Positions 43,799-54,518 of a stretch of 64,000 bases of DNA are shown here, piece after piece. Where the stretch lies: contig OZ026845.1 of assembly GCA_964023205.1 (NCBI GenBank), positions 7,946,001 through 8,010,000 on the forward strand. Reading direction: 5' to 3'. The notes below the pieces were generated by a model. It saw only the letters and a program-made list of their open reading frames with translations, had not been told where the DNA came from and did no database searches. Within the stretch, counting starts at the first letter, position 1. Each line of letters starts with the position of its first letter. Position numbers and translations under genes: made by a program. This stretch comes from Lutraria lutraria (lineage: Eukaryota; Mollusca; Bivalvia; Venerida; Mactridae).

Positions 43799-46414
43799 AT
43801 GAGCAGTTTGTTGGAGGATTTAATGTACCAGAGTGATAAAGATGCCGACTTTCATCCTAGAGTACATCTATATATACTGACGGAGAAAGTGAAAGTGTCG
43901 GGAACTCTTTATGTCACAGTTACAGATCTAGCTCATACGTGCCTATCAAACTACTTCCTGCCCCACAGAGACGCTGCTAATGTGTCTTGGGTAAACAGGT
44001 TAGTTCATTACAGAATAATCTCGGCATCAAGTTGAAATAAAAAAAATACATTTCAACCTTTCCAAAGCAACACCCGTTGGGAGTAGCAAATTTATGCTGT
44101 TGTTGAGAGGTTGTTGTTCTACAGAGGTTAAATCAATAGTTAAATCGTGCTGTTGTTTGAGGGAGGTTGTTGCTCAAGAGAGGGTTGCCCTGGAGAGGTT
44201 GTACTGTATTTAAAACCAGTTTGAAAACGATTTTTCTTTTGTAATAAGAGTATTGACGCGATGAAAGAAGGATCTCCATGTAAATGTGTTTATTTAAAGA
44301 TATGATGCCTATTAAATAAATCAGTACAATATAACAGTGTCGTGTGCTACGGTGAACTAAGTATAGGTTAGAGTGCATGCATGTATTAGGGTGTTCTTAG
44401 TAAATAAGAAAGCTAAAAGGAGCGGTAGCATCATAATATTATCATCGATGGAAGTGAAGTCAGACTAGCTATCTGCAAATGTAGATGACTAGTAATAATT
44501 ATGTACCTATAGCCCTAATTCAACCTGGTATCAGACGAAATTCACATGTGAAGAAGCTAGCTTGCTTGCCTAAGGTCGGTGGTTTATTATACGCTGGTGA
44601 AGGTAAAAGTTATTCCTCTATCGATAAAGCAAGCTGGAAAGCCACCAAAGGGCATTTAAGAGCAATTGAAAAAAAGAATATTAATTAAGATAGTGTTGTT
44701 TTATTTTATTTGTAATAATTAGGGCTGGGAATTTTATTCGAATATTCGGAACTTCGACGAATATTCGAACATGAAAAACAAATAAAAAAATAATATGAAA
44801 TTTCAACGTCTCGAGCCAGTTTGAGTAGCAAAAAAATGTTTAAAAAACGGTCCATAAAAGGTGAATAAATCCCATAAAAGTTGGTCCAAAATTGGTAAGT
44901 AATAATAGTATATAAAAATAACCAGGAATTTTACATTAGATATGTTACTGTATAGTCTCTGGTTTTACGAATGTCCTTTAGACCATACATAATTTAAACA
45001 CAATTCTCCGCGAACTAATTATTAATTAAAAATGTTTCCTATTGGCAGCATTGAGAGCAAGTATACCAGCATTGAATCTTTAAGTAAAACTGTTAGCGTT
45101 ACTTCTTAAAATAAGGCATTATGCAAATATCTTAGTCTAACATTTAAACGCACTATTTGAGCCAATTGGCTTAGATACGCTCAATATGAAATACTTCTGT
45201 TAGTATTACAGTTGCTTTAATTAAAATTGCTATGTGCTTTGAACAATGGAAAACTGATGTGCAATTAATACACATTTTATTACAATATTTCAATGAAATT
45301 GTGTGTACTATTAACTTGGGATTTATTAGTGCGTATATTGGTCCCAGGTGTTGTATAAAAAGTTCAGTTGTGCCAGGGATGCTATTTGCAATATATACCA
45401 TTCCGTGTTTTCAAAACGGGAACCGTGCGTAGAGCAGGTTTTAGATAACTCTAATTATGCACCTCCATCAGCGGGCTAGAGTTATCATTCTTTATACACT
45501 CAAACTGTATGTCAAAGGTGCTTGTTGTTACAATGTATAACCTTTAGATAGATAGATTTATTTCGGCATATGAAACATGGTTTACAATAAATAGATACAA
45601 CATATAAATTAAAATAACAACAATATTAAGATAAAATGAAAGACGAAATATTAATAAGACGAAAAAGACCTTCGACCAGCTAAGTTAACGCACCAAACGC
45701 ACATACGCTTGTCACTCCACAACAGTTTCAAAGAGATAGAAGAAACTGCTTTCTGGGAGTTATTTTTGTTGTTGAAATTTCTGAACAAATTGGCCAGTGG
45801 AGCCACTTTGGGGTAGCTGTTCCAAGGGAGTATACCAGCTAGATCGCTTCAAATGTCTCCATCAACTGGCTACGAGTGTATATGTGTGCCTTAGCGACCA
45901 ATGCCTCCAATACACAGCTAACAAATACTCCCCACGCCTACAAATGTTATCATATAACAATAATGCATTTGATAAAATTTAATGTTGTACAAAATGCATG
46001 TAATTCAATACTTCAATCTGTGACCATTAAATTATACACGTGTATGCCTATATTGGTCGATGAAATTACATTGTAATTGGTCCAAGCTTCGAATTTATCA
46101 TTTATTGTGGTCATTGAACAATCTATTCATTATAAGTTTTGTTTTACAGGGATATGATTAAAGACTATTTAGCAAAGATAGAAAGTCTCAAAGAAAATCA
46201 ATATGGGTGTTCAGTGGACTTTCAGGCCTCCATAACGAAGAGTAACGAAGCTGTTGATGCGGCAGACGCCATTTTGTTTGTATCCAAGGATGCACAGGAC
46301 TTCATGGACAGTCATCGCATATCAGTTCTGACTACATTATCACTGTGTTTGATGTCAACAAAAGACAAGATATTGATAAAGAACATTGCAAATGACGATA
46401 ATTCTATCATGTAA
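43799..46414 (+). CDS. hypothetical protein, candidate ciliary gene
   Basis: Two exons, 43799-43998 and 46150-46414, join in phase (AG|G) into 154 residues; TAA is followed by AATAAA at 46456. There is no signal peptide, membrane segment or coiled coil. Hydrophobic strands RVHLYILTEK, SGTLYVTVTDLAH and AADAILFVSKD suggest an alpha/beta fold. A weak resemblance to the NAD-binding part of MDH1B-like malate dehydrogenases can be argued (a DLA-x3-L step, then an EA-x2-xADAI-like strand), but the nucleotide loop and catalytic half are absent, so I do not assign it. The X-box upstream points to expression in ciliated cells. The GTTAGT donor is acceptable but not strong. The gene may be a truncated paralogue or a rapidly evolving small protein. 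Confidence 0.6.
44050..44212. repeat. dispersed 'gagaggttgyactgta' repeat
   Basis: Shares 'gagtagcaaatttatgctgt', 'gaggttgttgctcaagag' and 'ctggagaggttgtactgta' with 7994-8390, and in inverted order with 21355-21490. Confidence 0.6.
45548..45700 (-). mobile_element. LINE-like 3' end with GATA tail
   Basis: The plus strand reads 'gatagatagatttatttcgg', the mirror image of a LINE 3' terminus ending AAATAAA-TCTATCTATC. The same arrangement occurs at 53959. The upstream limit and protein content are not determinable. Confidence 0.5.
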
Positions 46415-47439
46415 AACGTAAAGAAAAATGATTTAGTATTGGATAATTAAACATTAATAAATTATTTTTCAATCTGTGATATTAAAAGTAGACTGTACTC
46501 CCACAAGGATTAGGCGCCAAAAAAGAGGACAGACTAGAAATTTAATCAAATCAAAGGGAAAATAGTATTCCTTAGATTTCTATGATTCCCTTGGATGTTA
46601 GAAGCAACAAACTATTGCCATACCCATGAACAAAGGCCAGCATTGGGAAAGACTGAAAATGCAGCCTTTAAAATTATTCAGAAGTGATTTGGCACTAGAA
46701 AATAAGCTAGTTATTAGTGATGCACAATACCGGTATATTGCAATACGTTCCAAATGCAATACGTACCGGTTCGGTTCCACCCTGTATCGCAATATTTTTT
46801 AAGTAAATTGATATACTAGTAGACTAAGTATCAGATGTAGCCTAATTCGACCGGAAAACAGAAATATTTTATTTGTATAACTATTAGCACTGTGTGTGTT
46901 GCCTTGCACAAAGAGAGATTTATAAGTATAACTGTTGTATCCTATACAACATGAAGTTTCATTCTAGTCACTGACATTTTCATAAGTTTCCTTGTGAAAA
47001 GTATAAATAAAGATGCAAATTAACATGCAAATGATGAAACTACATACTTTCATTAAAATCCAAGCTTAAATACTTAATGAAACCAAGAGTTTTAAACTCC
47101 CAATATATTGCAATACATATTGCAGTTCAATGTTGCATATTGCAATACGATGTACATCGCGATACGAAAACCAGCAATACCTAATCCTACTAGTTATCAC
47201 TGAAGGTGATAAATACCCTTAGGTGCCGCCTTGACACTGAGTTAGTGTTACATTTTATAAAGGGAAACAAAACTGTCACTTTTTCATATACATATAATTT
47301 TTGAATACTTGCAAATAGTTGCTGAGAAATAGCCCAGACAATGTCTCTATACATGTACATTATAAATAAAGAACGAAGGGCCATAACTCATTAAAAAGAA
47401 TGTGAGCAAAACTTGCTGAGAACATGCACAACTTGGCTT
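46415..47439. other. intergenic, mostly unrecognised
   Basis: 3' UTR of the X-box gene (AATAAA 46456-46461), then AT-rich DNA with scraps of the 'ggccagcattgggaaagac' type repeat near 46630 and a patch of 'ttgcaatac' words at 46736-47175. Confidence 0.45.
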
Positions 47440-47441
47440 AC

Positions 47442-47790
47442 CACTTCTGTGAAGTTTCATTTCATTCCTATAAGTAGTAAGCCTATGGGTAGTTATGCAT
47501 GCATTAACCATGAATTGTTTGGATTAATTTTCATTGAGTTATGGCCCTTTGTTTTTATACTGTGTATTAATTATACTGTATCTCAGCAACTACTTACAGG
47601 AATGAAATGAAACTTCACAGAAGTGATAAGTAGTAATCCGAGATACAGTATATATACACTGTATAAAAACAAAGGGCCACAACTCAATGAAAATTAATCC
47701 AAACAATACCTGGTTAATGCATGCACAACTACCCATAGGCTTACTACTGATCACTTCTGTGAAGTTTCATTGAATTCCTGTAAGTATAGT
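47442..47790. repeat. alternating inverted repeat (snapback)
   Basis: Arms 47474-47560 and 47661-47748 are reverse complements ('taagcctatgggtagtt', 'ggattaattttcattgagtt', 'atggccctttgtttttatac'). The flanking phrase 'cacttctgtgaagtttcatt' appears three times: forward at 47442, inverted at about 47605 and forward at about 47752. The 'gggccataactca' word links it to the other dispersed bivalve-type elements. Confidence 0.8.
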
Positions 47791-47929
47791 TGCTGTGATA
47801 TTGTTGGTTTATTCAGGGGTGGTCCCTAACACATGTTTGAATGACAGCTTCACAATTGTTTGATGGAGCATGCAATTTCAAGGTTGACCTGAACCATAAT
47901 TATGTCATAGTATTTAAACTATGAACTAA

Positions 47930-48115
47930 CAAAGTGCAAGGTCACAAAATACGCCCATCAAAATTCATTTTTTAGAGCGTCAAGGGGCATAACTCAGAAG
48001 TTCCTGGGCCAGTTGGGCTGGTTATCATACTTGACCAAGACCTCATGGCCATTAACATTTCCATCAAGTTTGGTGAGGATCTGAATAAAACTGTTTGAAT
48101 TAGAGAGCAGACACC
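47930..48115 (+). mobile_element. dispersed element R2, copy 2
   Basis: Matches copies 1 and 3 from 'caaggtcacaaaatacgccc' to 'gaattagagagcagacacc'. The right end with the palindromic 'acgggcatat' is missing. Confidence 0.7.
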
Positions 48116-49707
48116 GTTAAATGTGTTGTACATGTACAGATAAATGACAGGAACAACAACACTTGCATGAAGAAATATAATAATTTATTATGAACAGACA
48201 AATTAAAACAGCATTTATATACAATATGCTACACACTTATCAGTATTATCTGAAACTATCCATGCCATTGTACTGAACGGAACAAAACCAAACAATATTT
48301 CATCAAACAACAAAATTACTAGACTTATGTTATCTTACGAGACGTGGAATGACTGTATTTCTTGTACAGTGCACATTGTACTTAGTGAACCTGGCAGTAA
48401 GCTGGACACCTTCCGGGCTTGGCCCACAAGTCCTGTATTCTGAGAATTCTGCTGTTTTTTTAGAGAACTTTTCATAAATTCTGAAAATAGTAGAACTTGG
48501 AAAATAGTCTGATTTTCAGAGAATTCCAGTTTTCATGGGTTATACTGCACTAGCAATTATTTGTCCAAACATAAGAAACCAGGATGATATTAAAATAATC
48601 TAACAATGAAGCTATTTAGACTACTGTTCTACTAACTACATTATGTTACCATTTAGGCCAAATCCTGGAAGACTCATAGAATGCTGGGTCAAGCACAAGT
48701 CAAAATCAAAGTACTGAAAGTACTCATGAAAACAGAACTTACATAGACTTGCACTGCAACATGGAATGGGAACTAGTTTAACAATTTCATGGCGGATGTA
48801 GAAAATGTAGTACTTTGGTGGTATGCATCAAAATTCATGTGCGCCAAGTGAGTGTTTCAGTTTCCAAAAACAATAAAGACTACATTTCAAGGATTAGATG
48901 TTATTCAATTACTGTATGATTAGATGCGAAGTTACATCAGTGTCTAAAGAAGATGTTATCTACATGTATTAGGCTTTAAGAAAGTATTGTGTATATAACA
49001 TATAAATGTACATGGTACAACACTTAATATCATCATAAACTAACATTGGAATGTGCATATAACTTATAATTTACATCTAGTGTAGTGAGCAAGTCCATTA
49101 ACTAGTCAGAATACAGTCACATCTGAATTAAAAGCCACTTGCCAAAATCAATGTGTGAATAGTCAATGCTTAATGAAAACCATACAGTGAGTACAATAGT
49201 CACTCTTTAACAAATTAAAAATAACATATTATTTAAATGCCAACTGAACGAATTATAGCCATTTTTCTTCACATCCTTTGGTGGCCTTTGTTGAACAGCT
49301 AGGTCAGACTGTATGAAACCATATCAGTTAGATTCTTGTATTCTATTATTAGCTATCTAGACTCCAGCATTCATAAACTCCAGCATTCGGACTGATTTCA
49401 GAGATAATTTGGTATTCAAAAATCAGTGAAAAACAGACAAAAAATCTTTTAAAAATCGGAACATTTTGTTCCTAGCACTGCATGGACTAACAAAACATTG
49501 GTTAATACACCTTACCATATCTTATGGCTTTAATCTTTCATTTTTTACACATGACTCAGACCAGGAAGATCATAAAAATGAAGATTTAAATCTCCTTAAA
49601 GTACCTCGAAAATAAATCAGAAATTATATTTTCATTTCAGTGGGTTTAACACCATTTTTCAAAGATATTTCAGTAACTAACATGATAATGGCGGCCAGTT
49701 TATCTAA
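48116..49707. other. intergenic; R1 copy, otherwise unrecognised
   Basis: Apart from the inverted R1 copy at 48700-48850, this is AT-rich DNA without supportable genes. Confidence 0.5.
48700..48850 (-). repeat. dispersed repeat R1, copy 4 (inverted)
   Basis: Reads 'aaatcaaagtactgaaagta', 'gcaacatggaatgggaac', 'atggcggatgtagaaaatgt' and 'gtactttggtggtatgcatc', the reverse complement of the R1 order at 4318-4445. Confidence 0.75.
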
Positions 49708-49892
49708 CCAGTTATCTTGGACAATATCCTAACCAGTACTTGCCCTACTACAAGGATCTGGCAACTTCTACCCATATGGAGGAAAATCAACATTTTGGTC
49801 AAATTCTCATCGAAGCTAGGGTATAGCGTGCCACAACCGGAATTGTCTGGTTACATGTACAGCACACCAGCCACTGGACTATGACCGAGGCC
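49708..49892 (-). mobile_element. tRNA-derived SINE family B, copy 3
   Basis: Shares 'cctaaccagtacttgcccta', 'ccatatggaggaaaatcaac' and a tRNA-like head (minus strand GGTCATAGTCCAGTGGCTGG) with copies 1 and 2; the B-box is decayed. Confidence 0.7.
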
Positions 49893-50274
49893 TTCAGACG
49901 TTACAAGACTTAGTATGTACAACAATCACCTTATGATAGTATAACAGTATAAAATAAAACACCACATAATTATAGTCTTTAATAAAACACTAAGCTTCCC
50001 ATTAGGTTCCAGACTAACTGCAGTCAATAATTCAGTCTTTGAATCAATTTTTACGTGACAGATTGCCCGACTATATACTTTATAAAGGAATCTCTTTAAA
50101 ACTAGGTTGTCCACCAACAGACTTAAAGAAGGAAAAAATACTTTTGGGCAGGGGGCAACCCACTAATTCCAAGACTACCAGTAAGTCATTACCTTTTATA
50201 GAATCACACTTAAGACATTCTCTCAATATGCCACCATAACTTTATACAGGCCCTGAGGTTATAAAACTTATTAT

Positions 50275-50457
50275 CTGTCTCCGAGCTCAAATCTCATATC
50301 TTGTCTTTCAACATTTCTAAGTTAATTATGATCAGACAATATTGGTACATTATTCTGACAGCATAACTCATCTGAAAATGTATTTAAACGTTAATCAGGT
50401 ACATCTCTTCAACCATAATACTTTGAGAATGGAATTGTGATTTGAGCTCGGAGACAG
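50275..50457. mobile_element. MITE family M3, copy 2
   Basis: Perfect 19-bp terminal inverted repeats: CTGTCTCCGAGCTCAAATC at 50275-50293 and GATTTGAGCTCGGAGACAG at 50439-50457. The interior 'aattatgatcagacaat' pairs with the family member at 11579-11788. The perfect ends indicate a fairly recent insertion. Confidence 0.85.
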
Positions 50458-51000
50458 TTTATAGGCTAAAATATCCTTGAGACTAGACTTTTTCTCAATG
50501 TATCAAGTTACTGTTTCAAGAACTTTTGGACATAATGAATGTCATCAGATGAAAAATTTAAAGCCTTTTTTTGTTTTGCTAAATTTGTCTGAATGAATTC
50601 AAGGCAGTATGTCCATCAAAACCAAGAAGTCTAATAATTACATCTTGTTTTATGACAAGTAATTGTATACCAGACTGACACTAGAATCTTATTCATGCAT
50701 TATACATTTCATGAACCCAACATGCAATAACACCCTTACTCTAGCCAACAGCTACCTGTGAACAGAGGCCTTAAGGTTACAGTAATTATTTTTGGGCAGA
50801 AATCTGACGATACAATAAACCAAAATAAACTCTAAATAAGACATCTTCCATAAAAGCTTTATTAATTTTTGCTGTTTGGTGGCTGCCTAAATGGCTTTTG
50901 TTCACAGGTTTAACAGTAAAATCTGAATATATCCCACAACCAAAATATCAAATAATGCATCCAATACATAAAGGGGCATACAATATAGAAAACAATACAT
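50458..51000. other. intergenic, nothing recognised
   Basis: AT-rich DNA with only fragments of the 'aaaggcc/cctttgttcacaggt' type repeat near 50755-50915. Confidence 0.45.
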
Positions 51001-51003
51001 GAA

Positions 51004-51095
51004 TGGTATATGTGAGAAATTTATACGACCGAGTAAGGATCGAACTCGTGCAACTTCACCTTGCAATTACAAAGCCAACCATTTATCAACAGAAG
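51004..51095 (-). mobile_element. tRNA-like SINE head
   Basis: The minus strand shows GATAAATGGTTGGCTTTGTA, then CGAGTTCGATCCTTACTCGG. The latter contains an intact B-box GTTCGATCC in a pairing T-arm (CGAG/CTCG). The A-box side is poor and no acceptor stem closes, so it is not called a functional tRNA. Confidence 0.5.
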
Positions 51096-51382
51096 CATCT
51101 CAACAAACCTTATAAAGATGTGCAAAGAACCCTGATAAATTGATTTTCATTTTATCACAATAATAACGGACGAAAATGGATGACAACACTGATGACAATT
51201 TTAATACACAAAGACTTTCTCCTCAGTAAAAGACTTAATCATGCAATACAATATATAAATGCATACAATTACCCTGGTATCATTTATCGCTAAAATATTA
51301 CATGTATACAGAAAAGATCTGTATATTTAGACCATCTCGGTATATATTGACCATTCACTGGATTGGCTTTAAATCAAGGTTT

Positions 51383-51690
51383 TAATTCAGTATTTTGGGA
51401 ACATGACCCATACCCTTGGGATTGGGAATTTTTGCAGTGTTTTGTTAAAAATTGGGAAAATATGTGTGACTCCAATTTTGCAATATTTAAATGTTCACAC
51501 ACATCACTGTCCATCATAGGAACTTTCAATCATTACATGTCTATTACAGTGAAAGATCTCTTGTTTTAGAGACTTAAATTATATTCTGCTACTTTTTATT
51601 TTTGGAAGTTTCAATTTGGGAATTTTTGTCTGTGAATTGGGAAATAGATACCTATTTTCAATTGGGAACATGACCAAATATTGGCTACAA
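51383..51690. repeat. dispersed 'ccatacccttgggattggg' repeat, copy 2
   Basis: The first 110 bases match 16600-16710 almost word for word; the remainder continues with 'ttgggaattttt' and 'aattgggaaatag' words. Confidence 0.75.
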
Positions 51691-53798
51691 AATCCCTGTT
51701 AATTTTTCCTCAATTTTTTTATCTAAACTTGTTACTGTGATGACTTCAATATTAAGTTGTTTTTGTGTCATAAAAAGAGTTTTAATACACAGCTTTAATT
51801 GTGCACCCCGTTGACAAATGAAAAACATATGACTTAGGTACAGGTAATGATACTGAAGTAAAATGAATAAACAATTTAAATAGTTAACAAACAAACACAG
51901 AAGAGATTCATGTGACATCATTTTTACTCATGCTTTTTTTACTACAATGAATTTTACCTTGTAACTCACACCAACAAGTAAATTCTTAATGTCCAATATA
52001 ATATTGTTTAACTACTAAGAACAACAAATATCGTAACAAATGAACTAGAAACATAGAAAATTGTTAAGACAGTAACAAATGGTATTAAATATAATTATAT
52101 AAAATAGCAAAAATCAAAATAAATAAGGCAGCATATACATTAACACTTTGGCAACAAACAAACAGAAAACAAACACTATAATAGTACACAAATGTTAATA
52201 ATTTCATAGTTTAATTTTTCATCAGTGAAAAATAAAAGTAAGTTTTAAAGGTCCCAGCTATAGCACAGGATGGAGTTCAACTGGCTTCCAAAATAGGCCG
52301 AGTAGAGAAACATTGAAAGATTTTCAGTTAATCAATAGCAAATACAAATTAAGCAACATTCTACATAATATTTCCATTATTAGATAAAGACTCTCAATTA
52401 TCATCATGCTTTTTATGTTGTCATAGAGTCATAAAAATTATATAAATTTATATGAAATGGTTATAAGATCTAATACAAAATTTTAGTTCATCGTGTAATT
52501 AGATAATTATGTAGCAAATAAACAAGCAAAATTTATAAGCATTTTTGTACCGTGCAAAAGAATAGAAGGTAAAATTAAAATTGATTTTCAACACAAACTT
52601 TAATCTGGATGGTATTAATTTATACTATATCAACACAAATGTCAAAATATTTTAACAATAAATTATATAATTTATGCTTGTGTTAATAAACTTCTTAAAC
52701 AAATAATGGGAAAAATATTTGATTTTATTTCCTGTGACGGTAGCATGCAGAGGTGGACAAATTGAAGCATGAACTTATAAAATACGGAAGAAAATACTAT
52801 GTTACAGTAATACAGTACATATCACATGACAGGGAAATTATAGCACAAGAAATGGATGAACAATTTAAAGCTATACAGATGAAATATTGTAAAGTTTTAA
52901 GTTTTAGTGAAAAACATAATCAACAAAATTGACATTGTGAAAAGATGGACCAATTTCAAGAGTCATGTAAACAAAATAGGCTAAATTTTCTTTAAATAAT
53001 ACATGATTTAAAACAAAAGTGCAGCAAGCGAAGCCAACACTCGTCTGTTCACCACCTCAGTGAGATCAATCTACCTTTGAAGTTTCATGTTGCAACCTCT
53101 TATATTTTCTGAGTTATGAGCGACATTAAAGTTTTTGCACAAGTGCCGACAATACAGTGATCACAATAGCTTGACTTTTCTTCAAAAACAGCCAAGCTAA
53201 AAATAATTTAGCTTAAAAAATTAACATAGGATAAAGTAGTGATATCATGACGCACATGTATGAAAATAATCTATTAATCGTCAATTAAATTGTCGTTAAT
53301 TCACAGAAATTTATTCAATGATACATCCAGGATCCTTGTATAGCAAGATCACTAACAAACTACAAGGACTTAATGTATGAATATCTCAAACAATATCAAT
53401 GTCTTATAAGAATTATTCTGGATTTTTATCCTCCATCTACACACATAAGTCTGTTCTTCTTAACTTTACAGTTGAGATGACAATATTGCACTTGGTAAAT
53501 GAGTGGATTTTCTTAATCTCTTTGAACCAATTTTAAAAAATCTTGTTTAAAAGCTGAAAGGAAAAATACATATAGTTAAGATACAAGCCTGCTTCTTATA
53601 ATTACCATAAAAGTCATATTTTTTTCCAGGGGGGGGGGATGGAGTAATAATGATCTCTTGATCTCTGACAGCACCACTGTGAGTATAAATCACACCTGGG
53701 ATCAAATCTCATACATAAGCTAGCTTATGGAACAGGTATGTGATTCAACCCTGGCAAATTCCTGCCAACAACAGAAAAAGAAAGAAAACTTAATGCGA
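51691..53798. other. intergenic, mostly unrecognised
   Basis: AT-rich DNA. A 'aaaagtgcagcaagcgaagc' piece at 53016-53215 looks like another dispersed bivalve-type element ('gagttatgagcgacattaaa'). A run of nine G is at about 53630. No genes supported. Confidence 0.45.
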
Positions 53799-54372
53799 AC
53801 AGGAGTGCCAGGTCACAAAATACGCCTGTCAAAATTCATTTTTCAAAGCGTCAAGGGCCATAACTCAGAAGTGCCTAGGCTGATTGGGCTGTTTATCGAA
53901 CTTGACCAAGATCTCATGGCTATGTACATTTCCATCAAAATTGGTGAGGATCCGAATAGATAGATAGATAGTTTATTTTTCAGTAAGCCATAGGCCCATA
54001 TGAACATACAAATTTATAACATAATACAATTTTCTTATGACGGTAACAATTTAACTTTTAAGTGGCAAAAATAGACTTTAGTAATTACATTGTTATAAGA
54101 AAGGTAGATAGGCAAGTCAGTTTAGATAATGATTTATGTATTATAAATGTGAGAAGAAATCAAGAGAGACAAAAGAGAAAAGGAGGACCGGACAGAATCT
54201 GGCGGTGAAGGGGTATAGTATGAAATATAGTTCATAGGTATTAAAGTCAACATACAAAATAAAACTGTTTGAGAGCAGACACCAATGTGGACACCCCGCC
54301 CATCCACCAACCCGCCCTCCATGTGCGTTTCCATAATATGACCTCTTTTTCAATTTTCAAACGGGCATATAA
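53799..54372 (+). mobile_element. dispersed element R2, copy 3, interrupted
   Basis: The left part (53799-53958) and right part (54258-54372, ending 'caaacgggcatataaaaa') together make one R2 element. It is split by a 299-bp LINE 3' end at 53959-54257. Confidence 0.85.
53959..54257 (-). mobile_element. LINE 3' end nested in R2
   Basis: Begins on the plus strand with (GATA)n and 'gtttatttttcagtaagcca', the inverted 3' terminus of a LINE. AATA stands on both sides of the insert (53955-53958 and 54258-54261), consistent with a short target duplication. No coding sequence remains. Confidence 0.75.
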
Positions 54373-54518
54373 AAATGGCAAATTGCTGATTGAGGAGTGA
54401 CTTGATTAAGTCAGAGACTGACAGAATTAGGACACACCAGAACATGTAAAAATGTAAATGAAAATCCTGTCCTTACATTATTACAATTGATTAGCACCAT
54501 TATGACAGAGGAATGATT

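Larger units (their letters stand above)
43999..46149 (+). other. intron of the X-box gene
   Basis: Contains the 'gagaggttgtactgta' repeat (44050-44212), a 67-codon open frame at 44485-44688 with no recognisable domain, and a LINE-like 3' end at about 45548. No other exon fits the phase. Confidence 0.55.

Noticed and set aside
44485..44688. 67-codon frame in the X-box gene intron
   Set aside because: No recognised domain, no splice sites that keep phase with the flanking exons; left as a chance frame, though a short retrocopy fragment cannot be excluded.
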